Shown here: positions 44,238 to 52,298 of the stretch, piece by piece
How the letters are laid out: each line of letters opens with the position of its first letter
Position numbering within the stretch: position 1 is the first letter of the stretch
From: Streptomyces coeruleorubidus
GTDB lineage: Bacteria; Actinomycetota; Actinomycetes; Streptomycetales; Streptomycetaceae
NCBI RefSeq assembly: GCF_008705135.1
Contig: NZ_CP023694.1
Location: 9,027,001-9,091,000 of the forward strand
DNA: 64,000 nucleotides
Direction: 5' to 3'
The notes under the pieces: model-generated
Told to the model about the DNA's origin: nothing
The model's input: the letters and a program-made list of their open reading frames with translations, nothing else
Database searches by the model: none
Position numbers and translations under genes: made by a program

Positions 44238-45650
44238 ATGCGTCCCACCGTCCGTCCCCTGCCGCGCTCCTGGCGGCGAAGCGCTCCAGCGGCCCTCGCC
44301 CTGGCCGCCCTCACGCTCATCCAAGCGCCCGCCATGTCGGCACCGGCAAACCCGGGCGGCCACTGCGCACGCCTGGCCCAGGTGCGCGTACCGGGAGCCC
44401 GGCACCAGCAGGCCGCCTGCCTGGACGAGTTGACCACGGCCGGCACGATCGCCTCGGGACACACCGACCCGGCCGACTGGGCAGGGCTGACGCCGAAGAA
44501 CCTGGCCGTCCCCAGCGGGGTCCCCGGCATCCAGATCGACGGCTACTTCCCCGACACGTCCACCACCAACACCAACCACGGCTGGGGGCACGACGCCCAG
44601 TTCGTCGTCCGCCTGCCCGACCGGTGGAACGGCGGTCTGGTGGTCGCGGGCACCCCGGGCAACCGCGAGCAGTACGCCAACGACCGGGCCGTCGCCGACT
44701 GGGTGCTGTCCCGCGGCTACGCCTACGCCGCCACCGACAAGGGCAACACCGGCCTCGCCTTCTACCGGGACGGCACGACGCCGGGAGACGCCGTCGCCGA
44801 GTGGAACGACCGGCTCACCCAGCTCACCCGAGCCGCCCGGGCGACGGTCGCCCGGCGCTACGACCGTCCTCCGTCACACACGCTGGTGACCGGCGTGTCC
44901 AACGGCGGATACCTGGTGCGCTGGCAGCTCGAGAACCACCCCGAGCTCTACGACGGGGGAGTCGACTGGGAGGGCACCCTGTGGCGCTCCGACGGCCCCA
45001 CCCTGCTGGACTTCCTGCCCGAGGCGCTGCGCACCTACCCCGTGTACGCAGCCGGGGGCGTGGGAGCCGGCAAGGCGCGCCAAGCCCTGCACGCCGCCGG
45101 ATTCCCGGCCGGGTCCGAGTTTCTCTGGGAGTACCACCACAAGGTCTACTGGGATCTGACCCAGCGCGTCTACCGCGAGGAACTGGACCCCGGCTTCGAC
45201 GGGCCGACCGAGGCGGGCACGCCGTTCTGCGCGACGGGCACGCCGGCCTGTGACGCCGACTACGACTACGCGTCCCGTCCCGCCGAGGTCAGAAGGGCCG
45301 TGAAGAAGATCGGACTGACCGGGCGGATCGGCAAGCCGCTGATCACCCTGCACGGCACCGTGGACGTGCTGCTGCCGATCAGCCAGGACTCCGACGTCTA
45401 CGCCCGGATGGTGCGCCGGACCGGCCGCGGCCCCCTGCACCGCTACTACCGCATCGAGGGCGGCACCCACACCGACGCCCTGGCCGACACGTACCCGGAC
45501 CGGCTCCGTCCGCTGACGCCGTGCCACCGCACGGCCTTCACGGCATTGGAGGCCTGGCTCGAGTCCGGCCAACGGCCGCCCGCCTCCCGCACGGTCGCCC
45601 TGCCCGCCGGGACGAACCCCGTGACCCTCGCGAACAGCTGCTCTCTGTAG
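44238..45650 (+). CDS. Secreted alpha/beta hydrolase (tannase/3HB-oligomer hydrolase-like)
   Basis: A 470-residue exported hydrolase. Signal peptide about 1-35 (RSWRRSAPAALALAALTL). The nucleophile elbow is GVSNGGYL, with Ser preceded by Val and followed by Asn as in tannase-like and 3-hydroxybutyrate oligomer hydrolases; LHGTVDVLLPI carries the probable Asp and EGGTHTDALAD the probable His. Four Cys (for example GHCARLAQ, QAACLDEL, PFCATGTPACD) suggest disulfides. GGAGG precedes ATG 44238. Standing divergently beside a PHB depolymerase, it could degrade the released oligomers, but a plant-ester substrate is equally possible. Confidence 0.82.
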   Translation: MRPTVRPLPRSWRRSAPAALALAALTLIQAPAMSAPANPGGHCARLAQVRVPGARHQQAACLDELTTAGTIASGHTDPADWAGLTPKNLAVPSGVPGIQIDGYFPDTSTTNTNHGWGHDAQFVVRLPDRWNGGLVVAGTPGNREQYANDRAVADWVLSRGYAYAATDKGNTGLAFYRDGTTPGDAVAEWNDRLTQLTRAARATVARRYDRPPSHTLVTGVSNGGYLVRWQLENHPELYDGGVDWEGTLWRSDGPTLLDFLPEALRTYPVYAAGGVGAGKARQALHAAGFPAGSEFLWEYHHKVYWDLTQRVYREELDPGFDGPTEAGTPFCATGTPACDADYDYASRPAEVRRAVKKIGLTGRIGKPLITLHGTVDVLLPISQDSDVYARMVRRTGRGPLHRYYRIEGGTHTDALADTYPDRLRPLTPCHRTAFTALEAWLESGQRPPASRTVALPAGTNPVTLANSCSL

Positions 45651-45677
45651 GCGGGGGGGGCAGCGGCGGAGCGGCGA

Positions 45678-46838
45678 TCAGGAGACCGTGGCGGCCGGAG
45701 GTGTCCATCGGTGGCTTCGGGGTGCCGTGCTGGAGATGCCGTAGTCCTTCCTGAGCTGCTCGGGGATGGCGTAGTGCATGACGCGTCCCCGGGTCAGGGA
45801 GGACAGCTCCAGGACGGTGGTGAGGTGGCCGAGGCGATCCAGGGCCCAGGCACCGAACGGGGAGCGGTCTTCGATGGTTTCGAGAATGCCGAGGAGGTGG
45901 GGTACGGCCTTGACGGCGGTGTCCCACCGGGTCTGCGGCACGTCGAGCCAGTCGGCGCAGGTGTCGCCGACGAGGTGGCGGATGAGAGCGGAGACGATCG
46001 GGTCGAAGAAGGTACCGGGCACCACGTCCTCGTAGAGGTCGATGAGCTGCCGGGTCAGGTGCGCGCCCTCCTCGGAGGGCCCCATGTGCCGGATCATGTA
46101 CAGGTCGAGGAAGGTACGGGCCTCTTCCAGGGTCTCGGGGACGGCGTCCTGGTCGACGCCGAGCATGGCACCGACCACCCGCCAGGCGTAGTAGTAGGCC
46201 TCGGCGCCTTCCTGCGACATGTGGATGCCGAGGCGGTGCAGGCTGTCCAGGACGAGCAGGGAGAAGAACATCTGCCCGCCGATCATGTCCTCCTGGCAGA
46301 TCGGCGTGCCCAGCGCGGTGGTGTCCCACCGGTTCTCCCGCTCGAGGTGGTGGCGGATGGAGGCGTGCAGGAGGCGCACCTTCTGGACGGCGGGGATGAA
46401 GCGGCTGCCGGCCTCGAAGGCGTCGGGCTGCATCAGGTAGACGGTGAACTGACCCGTCTCCGCCATCCGTTTGGACGGGTACTCCAGCCCGTGGGTGGCC
46501 GACAACAGCTTCGCCACATGCGGGACGACGTAGCAGGCGGGCATGGAGGCGAACGACAGCGCGGTGGAGATGTGCACGTTGTTGTCGATGAAGAACAGCC
46601 GCGCCTTCTCCATCTCCGCCCAGTCGACCCAGGAGGGCGGAACAGCCGTGGCCTCCAGGTACTCGCGGGCGACGTCGGGCAGCCCGTCCGGCAGGGGAGC
46701 GCCGGCGGTGGAGACGTAGCGCATCAGGGTGTTGAACGTGCCCACCTGGCCGCGCTCGAAGAGGGCGGCGACGGTGGCGTCGGCGAGCTCGTCACCAGCG
46801 TGCCGCAGGGCGTCCATCGACGACTCGGTGTAAATCAC
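45678..46838 (-). CDS. MpaB/rubber-oxygenase-family (DUF2236) protein
   Basis: A 386-residue protein of the MpaB/latex-clearing family of heme b oxygenases. RLLHASIRHHLERENRWD and GTPICQEDMIGGQMFFSLLV match the conserved core holding the Arg and His that position heme; WRVVGAMLGVDQD and LDLYMIRHMGPSEEG follow as in the family. No Tat or Sec signal is present, unlike secreted Lcp rubber oxygenases, so an intracellular isoprenoid or lipid substrate is likely. GTG 46838 follows AAGGAG. It lies 96 bases downstream of a polyprenyl synthase on the same strand and probably forms an operon with it. Confidence 0.85.
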   Translation of the reverse strand: MIYTESSMDALRHAGDELADATVAALFERGQVGTFNTLMRYVSTAGAPLPDGLPDVAREYLEATAVPPSWVDWAEMEKARLFFIDNNVHISTALSFASMPACYVVPHVAKLLSATHGLEYPSKRMAETGQFTVYLMQPDAFEAGSRFIPAVQKVRLLHASIRHHLERENRWDTTALGTPICQEDMIGGQMFFSLLVLDSLHRLGIHMSQEGAEAYYYAWRVVGAMLGVDQDAVPETLEEARTFLDLYMIRHMGPSEEGAHLTRQLIDLYEDVVPGTFFDPIVSALIRHLVGDTCADWLDVPQTRWDTAVKAVPHLLGILETIEDRSPFGAWALDRLGHLTTVLELSSLTRGRVMHYAIPEQLRKDYGISSTAPRSHRWTPPAATVS

Positions 46839-46934
46839 GGCGGGGCTCCTTGTCTTGACGGACCATGGACGGCCGGCGGGCGGGCCGGCGGCCGGACACG
46901 GCGCGGGTCCGCAGCCACTCGGGGGTGCGAAGGC

Positions 46935-47990
46935 TCAGAACGGGCGGTTCGCCGCGGACTGCGCCAGTGCGGTCAGGGCGCTGGTGGCAGGTGCCGGTGC
47001 GTCCAGCTCGTGCAGGGCACCGAGCGCCTGCTCCACGCGTGCGCTGATCATGCCCTCGATGCGGTCGGGTGCCTTCAGCCCGCGCATCACCTCGCGCACC
47101 GAGTTCAGCTCCTGCGCGTCCAGGCGGCGCCGGCCGAGCAGGGCGCGCAGCCGTTCGCGGTCGGCGTCGTCAGCGAGGCGCCAGGTCTCCGCCAGCAGGG
47201 CCGTGGGCCGGTTGCCGCACACGTCGTCGGCGTTGGCCTTGCCGGTGCGTTCCGGATCTCCGAACAGGCCGAGCAGGTCGTCGCGCAGCTGGAAGGCCTC
47301 GCCCAGCGGCAGCCCGTACGCGGAGTAGCCCTCGCGCAGCCGCCCGTCGGCGCCCGCCAGGGCGCCGCCGATCAACAAGGGCTGCTCGACGGTGTACTTG
47401 GCGGTCTTGTAGCGGACCACCTTCAGCGACGCTGTCGTGTCCGGACCGGCTCCGGTGCTCAGAATGTCCAGGCACTCCCCGGCGACGAGCTCGCGGGCCA
47501 TCACCGACCACAACGGGCGAGCCCGGGACAGGTATGCGGCCGGCAGACCACTGGTGGTGAACAACTGCCCGGCCAGCGCCATCAGCAGGTCGCCCACCAG
47601 CATCGCCAACGACCTCGCGGCGGCGTCGGCGCGCGGACGCCGCCGTACGGCACCACGCAGGGCGACGTGGACCGTGGCCCGCCCGTGCCGCAAGGAGCTC
47701 TCGTCGATGAGGTCGTCGTGCACGACCGCGGCGGCGTGCACCAGTTCCATCGAGGCCGCCGCCCGCACCAGCGCGTCGCTGTCCGGCTGCCCTACCGCGC
47801 GCCAGCCCCAGTAGCAGAACGCGGCCCGCAGCCGCTTACCGTCCGCGACGGCCATCTCCAGCTGCTCGGCCACCGGGCCCAGGAGCGGATCGATCGCCGC
47901 GAACTGGTCGGCCTCCTGCGCGACGAACCGGTGCAGCACCTCGTCGACGCGGGTCTTGAACGCGGCCGGCTCCCACCGGTCAGACCCCAT
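46935..47990 (-). CDS. Polyprenyl diphosphate synthase (GGPP synthase-like)
   Basis: A 351-residue trans-isoprenyl diphosphate synthase. The first aspartate-rich motif is VHDDLIDESSLRHG and the second QLRDDLLGLFGD; the allylic-binding KxxxYT reads KTAKYTVEQPL. The first motif is DDxxD, and the size fits C15-C25 short-chain enzymes, so a GGPP-type product is likely. Start ATG 47990 has GGAAGG eight bases upstream; an open extension to 48080 runs through the previous gene. It overlaps the small helical gene by 11 bases, showing coupling, and precedes the MpaB-type oxygenase. Confidence 0.93.
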   Translation of the reverse strand: MGSDRWEPAAFKTRVDEVLHRFVAQEADQFAAIDPLLGPVAEQLEMAVADGKRLRAAFCYWGWRAVGQPDSDALVRAAASMELVHAAAVVHDDLIDESSLRHGRATVHVALRGAVRRRPRADAAARSLAMLVGDLLMALAGQLFTTSGLPAAYLSRARPLWSVMARELVAGECLDILSTGAGPDTTASLKVVRYKTAKYTVEQPLLIGGALAGADGRLREGYSAYGLPLGEAFQLRDDLLGLFGDPERTGKANADDVCGNRPTALLAETWRLADDADRERLRALLGRRRLDAQELNSVREVMRGLKAPDRIEGMISARVEQALGALHELDAPAPATSALTALAQSAANRPF

Positions 47991-48258
47991 CGGTGGCCTT
48001 CCGGTCCAGGGCGTGCCGGGCGAGGATCTCCAGATGGGCCGGGGGCACGGCCGCGTACCGGTCCAGCACCAAGCGCCCACGCGCCATCAGCTCGCTCTCG
48101 GCCTCCGCCGCCAGCTCCGCGGTGTCCGAGCGACGCAACAGCCCCCGCACCGACCCCACGGCAGAACCCAGCGTGCTCACCGCCAGATCGGCGAGCCCCG
48201 CCACCAGCAACACCGCCTGCTGGTCCAACCCGTCCCGACGTCCCGCTTCTCGCGTCAT
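47980..48258 (-). CDS. Small helical protein coupled to the polyprenyl synthase
   Basis: A 92-residue, probably all-helical protein (LDQQAVLLVAGLADLAVSTL, DTAELAAEAESELMARGRLV) with no recognised domain. GGGGGAG precedes ATG 48258. The stop lies 11 bases inside the polyprenyl synthase gene, so translation is coupled and a physical partnership with the synthase is plausible (inference). Function unknown. Confidence 0.78.
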   Translation of the reverse strand: MTREAGRRDGLDQQAVLLVAGLADLAVSTLGSAVGSVRGLLRRSDTAELAAEAESELMARGRLVLDRYAAVPPAHLEILARHALDRKATDGV

Positions 48259-48473
48259 GCTCCCCCACCCACACACATCCGGGCGGCGCCGGTCACGCGC
48301 CGTCCTTCCGAGCATCGGGGCGAACCGGGCACGAGAGCGCGACAACTCACCATCGAGTGATCACGTCGCACGACTGTGCGGATCGCTGTTGCTGTGGCCC
48401 CAAGCCGCGAACTCCGTCTTCGACGCCCCGGCCACCTGGGGCAGTGACAGTCAAGACCCGTGGTGCGGTGCGG

Positions 48474-48992
48474 TTATCGCCTGATGCTCCGGTGCCATCG
48501 AATCTCGCCTTCGTGCCACTGGTCGGTGGGCGTGAGCCCGGCGGCGGTGGCGACGGCGGCGGATGCCTGATGGTCGGGGTGGATGTGGGCGATGACGCTC
48601 CGCACCGGCTGCCGGCTGAGCCAGCCGACGAGTCCTCGGGCGGCTTCGGTGGCGATGCCTCTTCCCTGCCACGGAGTTCCCGTCACCCAGGCGATCTCGG
48701 CGAGAGAGCTGTGGCCGGAGTGTCTGATCGTCGCCTGGACCGTGCCCGTCAGACAGGCCTCATCACGGAGGCGGATCACCCAGTTCAGCCAGGAGACGGC
48801 CGGATCGGGAGAGCCCGCGGTCATGCGCTGGTAGCGCGAGCGCAGAGCTTGGGGGGTGTCCGGGGCGCCGCCGATGAAGGCGTGCAGCGCCGGATCGGAC
48901 AGCACCCCAGCCATCTCCTCGGCGTGCTCGACGCGAAGCGGCAGCAGGTCCAGTCGCCGAGTGCTGATGGCCTGGGCCGCGATCGTGCTCAC
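48474..48992 (-). CDS. GNAT-family N-acetyltransferase
   Basis: A 172-residue acetyltransferase of the RimJ/RimL branch. The N-terminus STRRLDLLPLRVEHAEEMAG is typical, and the acetyl-CoA loop is seen in WQGRGIATEAARGLVGWL. The substrate is unknown; it may be a protein N-terminus or a drug. The start GTG 48992 fits the domain start; the open frame continues upstream to 49310 without a ribosome site. Confidence 0.85.
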   Translation of the reverse strand: MSTIAAQAISTRRLDLLPLRVEHAEEMAGVLSDPALHAFIGGAPDTPQALRSRYQRMTAGSPDPAVSWLNWVIRLRDEACLTGTVQATIRHSGHSSLAEIAWVTGTPWQGRGIATEAARGLVGWLSRQPVRSVIAHIHPDHQASAAVATAAGLTPTDQWHEGEIRWHRSIRR

Positions 48993-49316
48993 GCCACGAC
49001 CGCCTCGGGGAGTTCGGCGAGGTGGGGCGCATTCATGGCCCGCCACCGCTGGATGGGGTTCGTGGCGCGCAATGGAATCCAATGCTCGGTGGGGAAGTCG
49101 CGAGGACCAGAAGGGGCCCGTCCATCTGACGTGCTTCCGCATTCCCCGGGTCGCCAGGGGCACGAGGTGGGGGTACAGCGTACAAACCGCCTGACCCGAC
49201 TCGGGAGTCGTGCGATCAAGGACGTTCGGGGCTCGGCCCCGGCACCCCGGCCCTCTCTCGGAGGGCCGGGGTGAAACCCGGTCGACCGGGACGCACCGTG
49301 GAGGGATCATGGGCGA
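48993..49316. other. Divergent intergenic region with a perfect 13-bp inverted repeat
   Basis: 324 bases between GNAT (minus) and an orphan gene (plus). CACCCCGGCCCTC (49243-49255) and GAGGGCCGGGGTG (49261-49273) form a perfect stem with loop TCTCG. It stands 44 bases before the start at 49317. With no gene ending on either side, it is not an ordinary terminator; it may be a leader attenuator or the relic of a lost gene end. No gene is seen in the rest. Confidence 0.6.
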
Positions 49317-49835
49317 GTGACGTCGACCGAAGCAGCAGCAATCGCTCTACAGGACCATGCCGCCCTCTGGAGCGTGGGAGAGATCCGCGCGAGCGATGTC
49401 GTCCATGCCGCCTGTGATGCGCTCGTCGCCGGACTCGACACCCCCGGCCTTCGCGTTCTCGCCGCCTGCACGCGCGCCGAAGCGGACTACGACGTCCACG
49501 AGTTGCTCCCGGTAGCACTCGACGAACTGGGCCTCACCTTCTACCCGGCCACCGGCGATGCCGGCCGAGAAGACGCCGCCCGAGCGCTCGCACGCCGCAT
49601 GCTCGCCGGCGAGCTGACACCCCGGGAGCTCACCTTCCGTATTCACCAGCGCTTCGGACATGAACTGCCCCTCACTGAGCGGCTCGCCGAACTCGATGAC
49701 GAGTACGACGTCCTCGAATACGACAACGCGACTGTGGACCAGGTCGATGCCGAGGTCACGGCCGAAGCCCGCCGCCTCGCAGCCCACCCCCACGTTCCAG
49801 CCGCCCTAAGGGGGCAGATCGCCGACACTTGGTAA
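49317..49835 (+). CDS. Orphan acidic protein
   Basis: A 172-residue soluble acidic protein of unknown function. It is largely helical (STEAAAIALQDHAALWSVGE, REDAARALARRMLAGELTPR) with a C-terminal acidic stretch (LAELDDEYDVLEYDNATVDQ). No signal, membrane segment or catalytic motif. GTG 49317 has GGAGGG about 11 bases upstream. Similar small proteins occur singly in Streptomyces; no role can be assigned. Confidence 0.7.
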   Translation: MTSTEAAAIALQDHAALWSVGEIRASDVVHAACDALVAGLDTPGLRVLAACTRAEADYDVHELLPVALDELGLTFYPATGDAGREDAARALARRMLAGELTPRELTFRIHQRFGHELPLTERLAELDDEYDVLEYDNATVDQVDAEVTAEARRLAAHPHVPAALRGQIADTW

Positions 49836-49893
49836 GTTCACCGCTTGTAGGGTCAGGGCAGCGCAGCGCTCAGGGGAGAGGGGCCAGGCGACG

Positions 49894-50736
49894 ATGCAGG
49901 CGTCGGAAGTCCCGCGTGCCGTGGCCGCGGCCATGTCGACCGCCTCGTCACTTGGCCTGACAGCCGACGACGCGATGGTTCTGCATGACTCGAACAAGCT
50001 CACTCTGCGGCTGCTGCCTTGTGACGTCCTGGCCCGGGTGGCACCCGTAGCGGATCAGGTCGCGCGGTTCGAAGTGGAGCTTGCTCAGCGGCTCGCCGAA
50101 TCCGGGTGCCCTGTGGCTGCTCTCGATCCCCGAGTGGAGCCACGCGTCCATGAGCGTGACGGCTTCGTGGTCACGCTGTGGACCTACTACGAACCCGTGA
50201 CATCTCGCGAGGCCTCACCAGCCGACTACGCCCATGCACTCGAGCTGCTGCACGCCGGCATGCGCAAGCTCGACGTCCCGACACCGCACTTCACGGATCG
50301 AGTCGAGCAGGCTCAACAACTCGTGGCGAACCACGACCGCACTCCGGCGCTCGCCGACGCGGACCGGGAGCTGCTCGGCGGCACGTTGGGGAGCCTGAGA
50401 CGAGTGATCGGCGAGCGCGGCGGCGCCGAGCAGCTGCTGCACGGCGAGCCGCACCCGGGCAACGTGCTCACCACCGAGAACGGGCTGCTGTTCATAGACC
50501 TTGAGACGTGTTGCCGTGGGCCCGTCGAATTCGACCTCGCCCATGCGCCCGAGGAAGTCAGCGAGCACTATCCGGGAGTCGATCAGGACGTGCTGCGCGA
50601 GTGCCGGCTCCTCGTGCTGGCGATGATCACGACGTGGCGCTGGGATCGAGACGACCAGTTCCCGAACGGGCGCCGGCTGGGCACGGAGTGGCTCGGCCGG
50701 ATCAGAGCGGCAGTCGATCGCAACGGCCTGGAGTGA
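49894..50736 (+). CDS. Aminoglycoside phosphotransferase-family kinase
   Basis: A 280-residue kinase-like enzyme. The catalytic loop is LLHGEPHPGNVLTTENGLLF (HGExHxxN form) followed by FIDLETCCRGPVEFDLAH, the metal-binding Asp region. The N-lobe (VLHDSNKLTLRLLPCDVLAR) lacks an obvious glycine loop, as is normal in APH enzymes. Substrates of this branch range from antibiotics to choline or sugars; resistance cannot be claimed. It is followed 13 bases later by a decayed gene. Confidence 0.85.
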   Translation: MQASEVPRAVAAAMSTASSLGLTADDAMVLHDSNKLTLRLLPCDVLARVAPVADQVARFEVELAQRLAESGCPVAALDPRVEPRVHERDGFVVTLWTYYEPVTSREASPADYAHALELLHAGMRKLDVPTPHFTDRVEQAQQLVANHDRTPALADADRELLGGTLGSLRRVIGERGGAEQLLHGEPHPGNVLTTENGLLFIDLETCCRGPVEFDLAHAPEEVSEHYPGVDQDVLRECRLLVLAMITTWRWDRDDQFPNGRRLGTEWLGRIRAAVDRNGLE

Positions 50737-50749
50737 TCCCCCAACGGGC

Positions 50750-51015
50750 ATGAATCCTCATCGCACGGTGTTCGGGGCATCGCCGGCCGTCGTGGTGCTC
50801 GCCCTGGCACCCAGTGCGATCACCGGAGGCGACGACGCCTCTGTGACGCCGTCGTCACCGTCCCCCCTGCCGACACGCCGGCCACACCGACCGCGGCCGC
50901 ACCGTCCGGCGACACTCCGGCCGCCACGGGCGCGGGCCGTACGCTCATCGCCACCGCAGCCGCTCTGCTGGGCGCCGTCGTCCTCGTGGTCCACCGCCGC
51001 AGGCGTACCCACTGA
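50750..51015 (+). pseudogene. Frameshifted remnant of a small cell-wall-anchored secreted protein
   Basis: ATG 50750 opens a signal-like start (MNPHRTVFGASPAVVVLALA). In another frame, from about 50845 to the stop at 51013-51015, the sequence continues as a Pro/Ala/Thr-rich stalk, then PAATGAGRTLIATAAALLG, a hydrophobic stretch and the tail HRRRRTH. That is the layout of a sortase (LPxTG/LAxTG-like) anchor. A single frame change near 50835-50870 would join the two parts into a protein of about 87 residues. Reading on in the first frame gives only Arg/Pro-rich sequence. It could instead be a sequencing error in a live gene. Confidence 0.45.
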
Positions 51016-51212
51016 ACGGCTACCCCCAGGAGTCGCGGCCCTGCTCCTGCTGCTCACCGGCCGTCGGCGACATGCCCATTCCACCGGATGCCGGACCACC
51101 CCGTGTGAGCGGGCGGGCAACGTGGGACCGATGCTGCATGCGCAACGTGATCACCGGTGACGACGGGCCGTGGTCCTGGGCGACCGGAGACGGAGTGGAG
51201 GGGTGCGGCACA

Positions 51213-51241
51213 GACACCGTGCGGCACCCCCGCACGGTGTC
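51213..51241. terminator. Perfect 12-bp inverted repeat upstream of the phenolic-lipid cluster
   Basis: GACACCGTGCGG (51213-51224) and CCGCACGGTGTC (51230-51241) with loop CACCC. It lies 48 bases before the UbiA-like start. It may terminate upstream transcription or act as an operator or leader hairpin for the cluster. The remainder of 51016-51289 shows no gene. Confidence 0.5.
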
Positions 51242-51289
51242 CCGCGCCCTCGGTGACGCGAACTGCCCGGCGCTGGACGCGGAGAGGCG

Positions 51290-52129
51290 ATGCCCGTGAC
51301 TGCCGACACGGCCACGGCGCGCCCCGGACCACCGCGTGCACTCGCGCTGCTCGCCGCCGCCCACGGCGGGCCCGCTCTGGCCGTCACCGCCGTCACGGGC
51401 CTGCTGACGCTCCGCGGCGGCCTGCGCCCGCCGGCCGCCGCCGCCGTCACCGCGGCGGTGTTCGCCGGCCAGCTCACGATCGGCTGGGGCAACGACCTGC
51501 TCGACCTCGCGCGCGATCGCGCCGTGGGCCGCACCGACAAGCCGTTGGCCGTCGGTACCCTCCCGGTCGGCTGGGTGGCACGCGCCCTCGTCGTGGCCGC
51601 TCTCGCCTCCCTCGTGCTGTCCGCGCTCGCCGGCTGGCGCAGCGCCCTGGTCAACGTCGTCCTCGCCACCGGCGCGGGCCACGCCTACAACGTCGGGCTC
51701 AAGGCGACCCCCTGGTCATGGGTGCCGTACACGTGCGGCTTCGGGATGCTGCCCTCGGTCGTCACCCTCGCTGCCTCGCCCCCTCACTGGGCGCCCTGGT
51801 GGATGACCGCCGCCGGCGCCGCGCTCGGCGTCGGAGCGCATCTGCTCAACGTGCTGCCCGACCTCGCCGACGACGAAGCCACCGGAGTCCGCGGCCTGCC
51901 GCACCGGATCGGTGAACGTCCCTCGCGCGCCCTGGCCGCCGCTCTGCTCACCGCCGCCTCGGCGCTCGCCGTGGCCGGTCCCGCCGGGTCCCCTCCGGCG
52001 TGGGCCTGGACGGCCCTGGCACTGGTCACCGTCCTCGCGGTGCTCACCTGGTTCGGCCGCGGGCGCGCTCCCTTCCGTGCCGCGGTGACCATCGCCCTGC
52101 TCGACGTCGTGCTGCTGACGGTCGCCTGA
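51290..52129 (+). CDS. UbiA-family aromatic prenyltransferase
   Basis: A 279-residue integral membrane prenyltransferase with about eight membrane segments. The first Asp-rich motif is GWGNDLLDLARDRAVGRTDK (N68, D69, D72, D76) and the second NVLPDLADDEATG (D191, D195), so both Mg-diphosphate sites look intact. The enzyme should transfer an isoprenyl group to an aromatic acceptor. Its position 169 bases upstream of a type III PKS operon suggests that the acceptor is an alkylresorcinol (inference); UbiA genes acting on menaquinone or heme lie in other contexts. GAGAGG precedes ATG 51290. Confidence 0.9.
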   Translation: MPVTADTATARPGPPRALALLAAAHGGPALAVTAVTGLLTLRGGLRPPAAAAVTAAVFAGQLTIGWGNDLLDLARDRAVGRTDKPLAVGTLPVGWVARALVVAALASLVLSALAGWRSALVNVVLATGAGHAYNVGLKATPWSWVPYTCGFGMLPSVVTLAASPPHWAPWWMTAAGAALGVGAHLLNVLPDLADDEATGVRGLPHRIGERPSRALAAALLTAASALAVAGPAGSPPAWAWTALALVTVLAVLTWFGRGRAPFRAAVTIALLDVVLLTVA

Positions 52130-52298
52130 TGGCACCGGCAGACACCGCTCCGGGCGGCGCCGGCCCGTCTCGCGCCACGACCGCCACGACCGCCCCGGCA
52201 GTCCCGCCCCAAGTCCCGCGCTCACCGTCACGGTCGACCTCGCGCTCGGCCTCGGCCGGGTGCTCCCCGTGCCCCACCGCCCCGTCCCAGGAGCCAGC

